Shown piece by piece: positions 22,909 to 34,484 of a stretch of 64,000 nucleotides of DNA (within the stretch, counting starts at the first letter, position 1; the number at the start of each line of letters is the position of its first letter). The DNA is from Fallopia convolvulus (lineage: Eukaryota > Streptophyta > Magnoliopsida > Caryophyllales > Polygonaceae): positions 15,714,934-15,778,933 of the forward strand of contig OZ024735.1 in the NCBI GenBank assembly GCA_964016875.1. Reading direction: 5' to 3'. A model generated the notes under the pieces. That model searched no databases. It was not told the origin of the DNA and saw nothing but the letters and a program-made list of their open reading frames with translations. The translations under genes and the position numbers were made by a program.

Positions 22909-24426
22909 ACTTTAGTAATATAAACTCTTTTACTTTAATAATATTTTCATCTTATCCTAAACTCTTTTTAAAGACATGTAACTCCTTCTTATGATATAGG
23001 TATCAAGATAATATATTAATATATTTATTCTAGCCCTTTACTTACATATTAATTTTCAATATTATGTTAAAAGTAATTATATCATACTTTCTATATAACA
23101 TTATCAAGAGAAAATCCTTCTCTTATCAAAAAGGGTTTTTCATGTCCTAAGATTTATAAATATTTTATTTGTACAAATATTATAATATACCTTTTCTAAC
23201 AACTTAGGTCTAGATCTTTGTTTATATTATAAACTTTAAGTAATGTACACATACTATTATAATATTCTTTCCAAGTATATAAAATTAGTGATATTAACCC
23301 ATTATTTTATTTATAAGGATTTCTATGTCTATTGAGATTTTATTTTATAAAAATAAACATGCATAGTATTAATTATTTTTTATGTACAAGGGAATTAATA
23401 AAATTGGTTTATCTCTCCTAACAACTTAGATCTTTTTATATTTATAATAACTTCCAATATAATATACATATGATTTATATTACATTTTCCATGTAAATGA
23501 TTTAATGATGAAAATACCATTATTTTATTTTAAAAGGATTTTCATGGTCTAGGGATATTATTTTATAAACTAACATGCAAGTTAGTTTCATTCAATTTAA
23601 TTAAGTAATTATCATATAAATGTGAAAAAATATTTTATAAATAATTATAATTAAAATATAAGTCGGAAAAATATACCGAGCGAGAACGAGAGCGGAATGG
23701 ACACGGGTTTCGAGGTGGATTTCTGGGCCTCTCCTTCTCTTTTATCCTTAAAAGAAAACTGATGGGCTAATATTGGACATTTGGGCCTATTTGAATTAGC
23801 CCAAAACCAGCCCAAATCCTTTTCTTTCCCCTTCTTCCTCCTTCTTCTACGTGAAAGGAACCAGAGAAGACATTGGAAGGAACGACGACGGACCGGTGGC
23901 TCAGGCGGGCCATGGTGGCGGCCTCCTGGTGGCGCGCGCGGTCGACTGGTGGTCCGACGAAGGGAGTGGGGTGCTCCGGCGGCCCGGAAGAGGAGTTTAG
24001 GGTTTTTTGTGGAGTTTTTGTAAAAAAAATCAGCATTTGAATAAATTGATTTGGGGCTGAATTTTCTTTGAATGGGAGTGAATTTGCTAGAGGAAAAGAA
24101 GGGAGAGTTTGTGTGATTTCTTTGTGAATTTTCCAGCCTTTAAATAGGCAAATTTGGCCAAATTGGTGATCCATGGCAATGGAAATCAACCAATGAAAGA
24201 AGGGTGGATTGATGTCTATTGGGCATTGTTGTGTTTGTTTGGTGATGATTCTTGATGATGCAACCATGGATGGTCTTCCAAGCAAGAATAGAGAAGTCAG
24301 TCAAAGAAATTCATGCACTGGTTTTGAGCGTCACTTCATATCAGACTTCATTGACTTGGTTTGAAGAAGAAAGGGATAGGAGGGTTTAATATTAAAAGTT
24401 TGGTGAATTGGGTAGTCAAAATACAA

Positions 24427-24488
24427 TAGTCTAGCGAGAATGAGTGTGTGTTTGAGTGAGAGGAGCGAGAGGTTTCGGGTTCGAATCC
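24427..24488 (+). other. tRNA-like A/B box pair
   Basis: TAGTCTAGCGA (24427-24437) resembles an A box and GGTTCGAATCC (24478-24488) is a perfect B box. The cloverleaf is not complete, so this is not a tRNA gene. It is probably a tRNA-derived fossil or a chance feature of the LTR-like sequence. Confidence 0.3.
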
Positions 24489-25039
24489 CGTCTTTTGACT
24501 TCTTTTTATTTATTTTGCCTTGTATTATTTTAGCCTTGTGGCACTCCACTATTAATAAAATTCAAAATTTATATCAATCTATTTTATTTGAATAACTTTT
24601 ACACTTTAACAATCCTCTATAACATTTTTATAATTTATTGAGAAAATTACAAAAATAATTAAACTCTTTTTTTTAGAGAAAATATTTAAATAAATACTTC
24701 ACTTGCTTAATATATTTAAATGAATTCTTAATTGTCATTTGTGTAACCTTTTATAACCCTTCATAATATAATATGAAATTATCAAGATTATTAAATTCTT
24801 TACTTTAGAGAAAAAAAATTTATTGAGATAAATATCCATTTTATTTTATTTAGAATTTTAGCGGTTTATGGGTCAGAGAGAGGAAGACGGTGGAAGAGGA
24901 CGACGGAGGGCCGGAGAGGAGGACAAGAACGAGGGAGGAACGAAGAGGAGGAGGAGTCAAGCGGCGCCGACGATTATGGGTCGGCGGGTTGAGAGAGAAT
25001 CAGGATAATCGACTTCGACGTGGCAAGCCCTTCTTATTT

Positions 25040-25520
25040 AGGGTTAGCGACCATATGGTCGCGAATTTTAGGGATGACAAAAGTGGGCCATGTTTGCAAA
25101 ATAGCGACCATCTGGTTGCTATTTTGCGACCACATGGTAGCCTTTTGGGTTAGCGACGATATGGTCGCTAACCTAAAATTTGGATTAAGCACCGGAATTT
25201 CAAATTTCCCCCCAATTATTTTAGGCTTCACGCCTTAAATTTTGTTTTTGCGACCATAAGGTCTCTAATTAGCGAACATATGGTCGAGAAAAACGAAATT
25301 TAATTGAATTACGCGCTAAAAGTCTCAATTTCGAAATAAAATTTTCATGTTGGCGACCATATGGTCGCTAAAATCAATAAAAGAGCACACGATGTTGGCC
25401 TTTATCTGAGAGTAAATCACATGATCGTGCGCTACATGTGCACGATATGTCGTTAAGTTGCGACCACGTGGTCGCCACCTATAGAGACCATATGGTCGGT
25501 ATATTGGTGGTAGTGACCAT
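25040..25520. repeat. Internal copy of CACTA subterminal repeats
   Basis: A second block of AGCGACCATATGGTCGCT motifs, far from either end of the CACTA element. The segment 25365-25470 matches the left-end segment 17250-17360 in the same orientation (CTAAAATCAATAAAAG ... GATCGTGCGC). The segment from about 25470 to 25660 matches 29900-30060 in the same orientation. Confidence 0.75.
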
Positions 25521-26441
25521 ATGGTCGCCAAAGACATTATATGTAAACAAACACTCTCCATATGCCAATTTGTTATGCTGTATGAAATTAACAATTATAT
25601 AACACAATCTCTTATAATTATATAAACGAAAAATTTCTACCAACAATATTTGTTTCAAGGACTCAAATGGGACACAACGAAGAAGTTCATTGCTTCCACA
25701 CAACCAAGTTACAAACAACTTCATTACAGCTTATGAATAACACTTGCTTCTTGTAAAGCAAACACATCGACAAACAACTTACTGAATTACAAACTGACAA
25801 ACATAACTTATTTTTAAGAAGCAACAGCCCTAATCTCAGCTCCTTCGAGCACACGAAGCTGCACAGCCGTTTCGCTGGCCTCAATGCGGTCTGTGATGTC
25901 TTCGTCGTTCAAGAAAAAAACGGTAAAATCCCGGTGGTGCTCCCCCGCAAGATGACCTCCAACCAACAATCGTAACTCTTAATGCGCGATATGGTCTGGT
26001 GCTCCATTCCGTTCTGCTCTCCCTATCCCCACGCACATGCACGATTGAGAAATGATGACTTTTGGGGCAAAGGCGATTGTGCGCCTGAAACACGCTCTCC
26101 TTTGAGCCATTGATCAGATGAATTGGAGATGGAATCGAAGGTTTAGGTGAGGGTTTGATGTTGGAGTTGGAGATATGGATGGAAGACTAATGCATGTTGG
26201 AATTGGAGATCAAGTCTCCTTTTATGGTTGGAAATGGATTACCACTTGTGATGTGCATGCATGACTCTTTGTCATCAATCTAGCTAGTAAATGATAATAG
26301 TGTCATCATAATAGTGTCATCCGAATAGTATTATCGAAATAGTATTATCAACATAGTAATAGAAAAAAGTAAATCGAAATAGTAAATGATAATAATGTTA
26401 TCAGAAAAGTCAATGACAATAATACAATAATAGTATCCTGA
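25521..26441. other. Non-coding or unassigned CACTA interior
   Basis: 25690-26100 has balanced composition and short ORFs on the minus strand (for example 26093-25881) without a recognisable domain; it may be a captured fragment. 26280-26430 is a run of degenerate 12-16 base units around AATAGTGTCATC and AATAGTATTATC. Confidence 0.4.
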
Positions 26442-29400
26442 TTACATATCTTCCTCATCTATATCCGTCTCAGTCTCAAACTCCTCCTTAGATGTTTCAC
26501 TAGACGTATCTGCTTGTTCCTCAACGACATGATCCACTCCGTTTGGGTCATTTAGCGGACCAAGTGGATAATTATCTTCTGTTTCATCGATAACTCGTGG
26601 AAGGGAAGAATCATGTTGAAATGTCTCTTCAACAACAACGCCCTTGGAACCACTCTCATGAGGGTCTACACACGTACCTTCATCGGGCCACACACGTGAC
26701 TTCACTTTACAGACCGCTATCCATTCAGCATCTGCACACCACATCTTTGGGAATCGAGGAAATAAACTTGAGTGGGTTGATGTGCTAAGATGTAACGATC
26801 TTTTGTTCTCAACATTTTATGTCTATGAACATCGACAAGCTTTAAGTGAGGGTGAATGTGTGTTCCTCCACTACTTCTAGTGTCAAACCACGAACAATTA
26901 AAGACAATAGGCGCTATCAATGATTTCCTCTAGCATACCATAGAAGTCCTCCTCGCCAGTGCCGAAGCTTTGTCCTAGAACACAAACTCCACTACTGTCA
27001 GTAGCCTTGGTTGATGCGTGTGCCCTTGTGTGGAATCGGTAACCATTAACAAAATAACTAGGATATGTCCTCACTTTTTTAGAGGGTCCACGAGCTAGTG
27101 TTGCAATGTTAGGATTTGTAACTGTCGGACTCTAAGCCTGCAATTTAAAATCAACATAAATTTGAAATAAACATATATACAATTTGAAATGAAATTGAAA
27201 TTAGTTTAGGAAATCCTTACATGGGAGTAGAACCAGAGGCAAAAGTGTCTTTCCAAAATGTTTTGCTCTTCAGCATCGGTTATTATTGGATTTGACGGCT
27301 GCACGAAGTTTGTCAAATAGTATCTACGTACCAAAGAGTAATTGAATCAAGTATGTACTTATATTAAACCCCTACTTTATTCAAATCAACATATATATAA
27401 TATTAATTAGTTCAGATTACAGAAACGTACTCAATATAGGGTTCCACTTCGACGCAGTTCATGAGTATGTAAGTTTGGAACACATGAAATTCATCATTTG
27501 TGAGGACACGACCACTTGATCTGCTACCCAAGGTTCGACCAATTGTTGTTAAAATAGACAAATCGCCCGGATCAACCCCAACTGGAAGTGTGCAACTCAC
27601 GTTGCGGACGATATCCATATGATTACTTGCGACATGTGAGCTAAAATAATACGAGCAAAATGTGGACGTCTCCTTAACGTGGGCTTTATTGCCAACTATG
27701 CCCTTCAGCCTTTTTAGGAGACTACAATATACATTGAAGACCATTTCTTATACAAGTTATATAATTATATAAATTCGAAATTGTACAACTGCATATAATT
27801 GTACATACCTTTATTTTGGATACATCCATCTATAATTGACAGGGCCACAAAGTGAAGCTTCACGTGGCAGATGAATAGGCAAGTGCTCCATTGAATCAAA
27901 TAACGCGGGGGGAAAGATATGCTCTAGCTTGCACAAAACTATTGGTATTTCCTTGTGCAATTGCATAACCACCTCAAGCTTAAACTCTCCCTCAGACGTT
28001 TCACTAAAATGCTTTTCTTCTTCCAACCCAAACCTTAACTGACCGTGGCATTGTGCACCTCAGCTCCCACTTCAATTAGCTTCATCAACCCCATATTGTT
28101 TATCTGGTCTAATATCTCGTATCTGTCACGGAGTACCGGGGGACCACGACGTTCCCTTCTACCTTTCTTGAAATCAGTCTTATTGTTTCGGAAGCGATGA
28201 TCATGTTCTGTAAACCTCTTGTGACATTCAAACCAGCACATTTTGTGTCCATGTGTTAGATAAAATGCATCGGTGTCCTCCATGCAATAAGGACACGCGT
28301 ATTTCCTAGAAGTGCTCCAGCCTACACAAACATATATTTTATATCACGCATTAAATTTCACAAATCAAATATGCATGATTATTATATATAATAGTTTCAA
28401 ATTCATTAAGCATAATGTAAAATAACATACCTGACATCATCGAATAATCCGGGAAGTCACTAATAGTCCTTATTACAGCTGCACACAAGACAAAATTCTG
28501 CTTCCTCCAAGAATCGTATGTGTACACCCCATTAAGCCACAAATTCTTTAGCTCGGCTATCAACGGCTGCAAGTAGACATCCAACTTTTGCTTCAGACTC
28601 TTCGGTCCAGGTTCAATAACCGTAAAAAACATAACCTCTTCTCGCATACACATCGATGACAGAAGGTTGTAGGGTTTCAGAATCAAATGCCAACATGAGT
28701 ACTGGTGCCTGGATGCCCCGAACGGATTGAAACCATCCGTGCACAAGCCTAGTCTCACATTTCGTGTTTTTGCTGCAAAATCTGGCCACACAACATTGAA
28801 GTGCCTCCATTCCTCTGCATTTGATGGATGTCTCATCACCCCATCTTGTACGTGCTCTACATGCCATCTCATGTGTTCAGGAGTCACCATCGATGCGTAC
28901 AACCTTTGCAACCGTGGAGTTATTGGCAAGTAAAACATACGAGAATAGGGAATGAGCTTTGACTTGCCTTTCCTCCATCTAGGATAGTCACTTATCTTGC
29001 ATGCCGCGTATTCTGCATCTGCACCCCAATATATCATGCAAGAGTTTGGGCAACAATCAATGGCCTCGTACGAAAGACCGAGACCCTCAACCAGTTTTTT
29101 CGTGTCGTAAAACGTGGTTGGTAATATCGTCTCCAGGTGAGGAACGCGTCCGCAGAAATCCGAGATCATGTCATATCCGCGCTCCATCATCCTTAGCTTA
29201 GACTTTAGGCTAAGTAGCGCAGTCGCAACCTCCAACCGGGTCATATCACATCCAAGCCACAACGGCCTATTTGCGGCCGACGACATGTCGTACATACGTT
29301 GTGCATCAAGATTGGGTGCTTCATTATAATATTGCTCCCTTCTCATGCCTTATATCCTCATTTTGCATGGGATCCTTAGCAGTGTAATGACTTCGGGCAT

Positions 29401-29800
29401 TAAAACCATCATATACCATATGTTCCATTCGATTATCATTCATACCATATAATGGTGGTGCTGGATCAATACTGCTACAACCTTCATGTTGTCTAGACTC
29501 GGCCAAAAATGCAGCAAACATTCCATCTGTCTCCCCGTGCGAAACCCAATGGTAATAGTTAGGAACAAAACCTTCCTTAACAAGGTGATAATGCACATCA
29601 TCTACACAAATCAGGTTCTTATTCTTGCACCTCCGACACGGACACCTTAATTCGAATGGGTCATAGGTCGGCATAGATTTGCAGAAGTCGAGAAATTGTT
29701 GTATGCCAAATAATTAAAAGATCGTTGTTCAAAAAACCATCTATAGTATGCACATATATCCATTCACGCACTTTTCCTTCCTGCAATTCAATATAAGAGT
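26442..29800 (-). pseudogene. CACTA transposase (TPase, Transposase_21 type), internally deleted
   Basis: Minus strand, 5' to 3': a transposase-associated N-terminal domain (EWIYVHTIDGFLNN, then DPFELRCPCRRCKN, about 29775-29630); the TPase domain 29346-28440 (DFCGRVPHLETILPTTFYDT, DCCPNSCMIYWG, GLCTDGFNPFG, WHLILKPYNLLSSMCMRE); a continuation after a probable intron (YACPYCMEDTDAFYLTHGHK, about 28310-28250); a DUF4218-like region (FPPALFDSMEHLPIHLPREA, about 27920-27830, then NKAHVKETSTFCSYYFSS, about 27690); and a DUF4216-like part with an acidic tail ending at 26442. The stretch that normally joins the TPase and DUF4218 parts, including the HNLDVMHIEKN motif, is missing. There are frameshifts and in-frame stops. 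Confidence 0.85.
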
Positions 29801-29854
29801 ATAACTAATTGAATTCGGGTGACCATGTGCCTGTTTTTGGCGACAATATGGATG

Positions 29855-29935
29855 CTAATTAGCGACCATATGGCCGCTATATTGGAGCTAGCGACCATAT
29901 GGTAGCTAATTAGCGTCCATATGGTCGCCCCATAT
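29855..29935. repeat. CACTA motif cluster upstream of TPase
   Basis: Four to five degenerate copies of AGCGACCATATGGTCGCT, followed by the direct repeat (29900-30060) of the segment at about 25470-25660. The two copies bracket the TPase gene. Confidence 0.7.
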
Positions 29936-30309
29936 AGTATATCAGAACAAACACTCTCTATAACCAATTGCTATATGCTATGTGAATTTAACGATTATAT
30001 AAGAAAATCTCTTATAATTATATAAACAAAAACATTCTACCAACAATATTTGTCTAAAACAATATAATGACGGAATAAAATATTAGGATTAAGTTTTAAA
30101 TACATATCTTTAATAAAGCTGTCGGTAAAAATTGACGGAATTCCTTCCTAAAATCAATTCAGATTTGTGAATGATTGTTTCTTTCTTTTGTGAATATTTT
30201 GGGAGAGAGCTATGTATTTATGAGGTTGTGTGAATGTAGAGGAATGACAAGGATGTTTTTACAACCTAGGTATATATACTGAAATGGCGGCAATTTTACC
30301 AAATACTGT

Positions 30310-30788
30310 TTTTAGCGACCAAGTGGTCGCCAAAAACGCGGGAAATTTCCCGCCAAAATCGATGTTGCCCGCCAAAACATCTCATCCATGTCAACGACCA
30401 TTTGGTTGCTATATGTAGCAACCATGTGGTCGCTGGAGTACTGGAGACCACATGGTCGCTACATGTAGCGACCAAATGGTCGCAGATATGGGTACCGTAA
30501 ATAACGACCATATGGGTACCGTAAACAGCGACCATATGGTCAGGACATTCAACGACCATATGGTCGCGACATTCAGCGACCATTTGGTCGCTGATGGCTG
30601 GCGGGAAAATTGTCCACGCATTTATTGCCACTATATATTGTCGGCAACCACGTGGACGCCCAAATTAGCGACCATGTGGTCGATAAGTGGGTTTTATTTT
30701 TTCCCCCATTTTGACGTCCACATTAGCGACCATTCGCGTCCATATGGTCGCTAAAATATGGTCGCTAAATATACAGAATGGTGTAGTG
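30310..30788. repeat. Right subterminal repeat array of CACTA
   Basis: A dense array of AGCGACCATATGGTCGCT variants ending at the right terminus (TGTAGTG). CATATG cores are interspersed with CACGTG- and CAAATG-like variants. Confidence 0.85.
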
Positions 30789-30821
30789 CTAGATTTTATT
30801 TAGTACTTTTCTTATAGGAAA

Positions 30822-31327
30822 ATGCCATCCACCAACACTTCTTTGAGTGACTCTTTCCGAAAGCCTCCAATCCTCATTGTTGGAGAGTACGATTGGTGGG
30901 TTGAACAGATGAAGACCCACATCTACTCTCTGGATGGTCAGTTGTGGAAGGTGATAGTGATCCGTCCAAAAACCTTTCTTGATAAAGATGGGAAGATGGA
31001 AAAGACCACGATTGAGTACGATGACGTTGACTTCAAGAAGCTTGAAAAGAATACTAGAGCAAAAAAGGTCCTTCACCATGCTCTCATGGACGGTGATCTT
31101 AAAAAGGTTATTGGATACAAGACTGCTAAGGATATCTGGGATGCTCTCAAAAGGCTTCGTCATGGAAATGAGGATGTCAAGAAAGATAGGATCATAAGTC
31201 TCGAAGGAGAATATGAGAATCTCTATCAAGGAAAGGGTAAGTCCCTCTGGGATTATCATTCGAGGTTCCAAACCATTGTTAATCAACTAGAATTCCTTAG
31301 AGAAAAGCTTTCTCAATGGAAGCCAAC
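30822..31327 (+). pseudogene. gag: Copia gag, N-terminal part
   Basis: Starts at ATG 30822, 31 bases after the CACTA right duplication, as expected just downstream of a copia PBS. It contains the copia gag N-terminal motifs (KPPILIVGEYDWWVEQMKTH, then AKDIWDALKRL and LWDYHSRFQTIVNQL). The frame is open up to 31327, where Athila-like element 1 interrupts it; codons beyond that point belong to the inserted LTR. It continues at 48413. Confidence 0.9.
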
Positions 31328-32774
31328 TGTTGATAGGGATTTACTTAACAACAAATAAATTTGTAGTCAAGACCCCGCTGAGTATAGGGAGGTCAGGATC
31401 GTCCACGGGAAGCAAGTTTTGTTTGATTACTAAACTATGAAACAAGGAAACACAGAAACAAAGTAAAACAGAAACAACAGCAAAAAAAAGCCTACGACAG
31501 CCTCGATACCGACCTTGTCAGGGTCGGTAACGATGTTGGGTTTTAGCACGAACAAAGCAACTAAACACAGACAAACAACAGGCTCGATACCGACCTGTAA
31601 CCCTCGGTAACGAGTCTGAACAGAGTAAAAATGAAGGTAATTCAAATGGAGAAAAATCTAGGATAAGGGTTTACCATGACATAATCATGCATACGAAATA
31701 GTGTGAAGGATAAATAACATGCCTCAAGGATAAAGCTATCAACTTTCGTTGATTAAAGCAAGCAAATCAATCGATTTTCACAAATCAATTCACTCTCTAC
31801 TTATTTTTGATCCAAAGCACGAAACTTTCGTTGTCGAACAATATCAACATTCAAGGTTACAACTTTCTCTTTCGATCAAGCAATAAACTCGAATTACTTC
31901 GAATTTTGTCTAATTATTAGCACAAAGCAAGTAGACAAATATAGAAGGCAATCAAACATTCATCACACACATTCAATCATGCATAACTATGTCGGGTTTC
32001 CAACCCCGACCCTAGAAAAGCTAACTACTCACTCATGATCGAAATAAAACAAGCAATTAAATTGAACGAGAACATTGAATAAGAACAAAACAAAAGCTTA
32101 CTTGAATTATAAATCAAAACTCGTCTTCAAACACAAACTTCAAAACCGAAACAAAGAGAAACACACAAGCTCGATTCTCTCTCTCTCTCTCGTCTCGTCC
32201 GAATTTCCCACGATCTTTGCCCTAAAACTAGACTCAAAACAAGGTATTTATACTAAGAGAAACTATCTAACAAGATTCCTAAAAGATAAAAATTCCTAAC
32301 TAAAAAGATTGCGAGATAAAAGATAGAAAAATTGAAAGTCGGTGCCGCCTACCGACACAGGCCACCTCGGTGTCGACTTGCACAGGGTCGGTAGACTCTT
32401 GCTGAACTTCTTTGACCAAAACTCTGTTGCACAGCTCGGTACCGACCCTCATAGGTCGGTATCGAGGTCTTTTTCTTGATTCTCTTGTACATTTGGCATA
32501 GCTCCTTTTGGATTTGACGGGATCTTCAAAGCGTCCTCTTCTTCTCTTCCCTTCCATCATATTCCACCATCAATCTCCCGATCTAAACTCCCTCGGAATG
32601 CTCCTTTGTGCTTCGAAAACCTACAAAAAACACTAAAATGGAGTAGCTTCCATACTTTTCACAAAATATGTAAACTTATCCAAAAACACACAAAACAAAC
32701 ACTAAAAGTCAACTAATCTAAGCTAAACAACTAAAGAAAAACACCTAAAAACCATACTAAGAATATGAACATCA
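31328..32774 (-). repeat. LTR-A (3' LTR) of Athila-like element 1
   Basis: 1447 bp. On the + strand it runs from TGTTGATAGGG to GAACATCA. It holds at least four hairpin modules built on TCGGTACCGA-like palindromes; the best is at 32435-32466 with 13-bp arms. It differs from LTR-C by several percent. Confidence 0.85.
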
Positions 32775-34484
32775 AAATACCCCATACTTAAGCTTGCTTG
32801 TCCTCAAGCAATCACTAGACATAAACCAAAACCAACCAACATGCTCATCAAGTAATAGCCCTTATCTAAAAAGCAACTTCAAATCATAGCAAAAATAGCA
32901 AAATGACTCTTAACATCATCACACACATATATATATACACACACTAATAAACACAAGCAACCACAATCCAACCTCACAAAGGGTAATGTATTTCACTCAA
33001 CTCTCATGTGTTTGGCTTATAAATTCATCTCTCAACTCAATCTTATATGAAAAAACTCAGAGAAATTGGAACTTATGTTACCAAACTCTCCACCAAAGAT
33101 TTGTCAAAACAAGCAAAAATCATCAAGAGAACTTAGGCTCAATGAAAAACTTCATAGAAGTTTCCATTCGACCGGGTTTCAATGGGGCTTGGTAAAAACA
33201 ATAACGCATGGAAAACTTTTGGCTTTGTGGTACTAATAATATCTGGGACTTAAAGGCTCCTAAAAACTCACACATACCAAAACTTCTCAAAACAAATATA
33301 CCAAACTCACTCTTCTTTGTGCTTTTTCTTCACTCACCCATTAAATCCTACAAAGCCTCATAAAAACATAAAGAAACTCTTGGTTTTAAACTTTTAAAAC
33401 ACTGCACATCTTCTTCTTTATTCCTTCTTTTTTTTTCTCCTTTTTTTCAACATTTTTTTTCATTATTCCTCACGACATGCCTTGGTACCGACCTGAGAGG
33501 GTCAGTATCGAGCTGTACTTCTTCTTTTTTCCTTCGAAAACTTTGGTACCGAGCCCACATAGGATGGTATTGAACTTGAAATTCCTTTCTTCCTTTGTGC
33601 ATTCTACCCCACCCAAACCTTTTTACATAATTGAAACAAGAGACTTCCAATCTACCCCACCCAAACCTTTATTTTTGAACCAACAAATATCTTTGCACTC
33701 CAAAAACAATTCCTCTCCAAATAAGTCCTAATCCATGGATAGGGTCAAGCTTATCTCGGCTAGGGAATAATTTTATGGAGAAACAAATAAAAGGCTTAAG
33801 CTCAAACTGGCTATAAAAAACAACGTTAATGAAAGGGTGGATATGGATTAATAGGGCTTATGAAAAATAAGTTATCTATCATATGATTTTCACAAGTAAT
33901 GAACTAAAAATCTTATACAGGTCTTGAGAAATAGATAACCATCACAATTCCAAGAGATAATATACATATAGAGAGCAAATCACACATGAAAAATCAAGGC
34001 TAAAAAGTAAAGCTCACATGGTCAATTTTGTGTTGGATTGCAACTACTCATGCTAACAGTTATACATGATCAGTTTCATCATATGCTATTTCACCATAAA
34101 AACCATTTCATCATAAGACTCAAGCTATACTATCAAAAACATGCTAAAAGGAAATTACATGGTCATGCTAAATAAAGCTATCATAGAACCATAAGATCAA
34201 AGGTACTTATCTGTTCTAAAATCTTTTTGGATTTTTCAAATTTTTTTGTGATTTTTTTTCAAGAAAACGAAAACAACTAAAATAGGTAAAAACAAACCGA
34301 AGCAAGAACATAAAAATACACAAAAACAAACCAACAAGTTTTCTTTTCCCTCCCTACCCCATAATTAAACATTACAGTGTCCCCACTGTAAAAATAAAGC
34401 AAAGCATAAGAAAAGATAAGGAAAAGAAAAGAAACTCACAAAGCAAGTGTCGAAGCAAAGGAAACATCCTTGAAAGCGAGATCC
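32775..34484. other. 3' untranslated region of unit 2 (element 1)
   Basis: Begins at the LTR with the PPT (minus strand AAGTATGGGGTATTT, 32775-32789) and the TTGAGGACAAGC motif common in Athila elements. The rest is AT-rich and non-coding, with palindromic modules at about 33482-33513 and 33542-33572. It is repeated at 38796-41580. Confidence 0.7.

Larger units (their letters stand above)
19571..24873 (+). mobile_element. LTR-like sequence, probably Tekay-type gypsy solo LTR (degenerate)
   Basis: Begins abruptly after the AAC tract with TGTAACACCCCTATTTTACA, the start typical of very long Tekay/Del LTRs. At about 23770-24150 it has a GC-rich leader-like section, GCCCAAA-type motifs and a TATA-like TTTAAATAG near 24140, as in LTR promoters. 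Near 24850-24873 the sequence TTTTAGCGGTTTATGGGTC resembles the end of such LTRs, but the expected GGGTGTTACA terminus and a matching duplication are not seen. No internal coding region is present. It carries a MITE and a Cassandra. Identity and right boundary are inferences. Confidence 0.4.
16871..30788 (-). mobile_element. CACTA (En/Spm) DNA transposon with nested insertions
   Basis: Left end CACAGTAC (16871), right end ...TGTAGTG (30788, i.e. CACTACAC on the other strand). Both run into ATTTAGCGACC about 20 bases inside. The 3-bp target-site duplication CTA is at 16868-16870 and 30789-30791. Subterminal arrays of AGCGACCATATGGTCGCT lie at both ends. The element encodes a TNPA/Transposase_24-like gene and a TPase gene, both on the minus strand. 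Length is 13.9 kb including the LTR-like insertion from 19571, about 8.6 kb without it. The left terminus has drifted from CACTA to CACAG, and both genes are broken. Confidence 0.88.

Noticed and set aside
24427..24488. Functional tRNA gene
   Set aside because: A and B boxes are present but acceptor and anticodon stems do not form by eye; kept only as a tRNA-like feature.
16888..30788. CRISPR-like arrays of palindromic repeats
   Set aside because: Spacing is irregular, copies are degenerate, the DNA is plant, and the repeats belong to CACTA ends.
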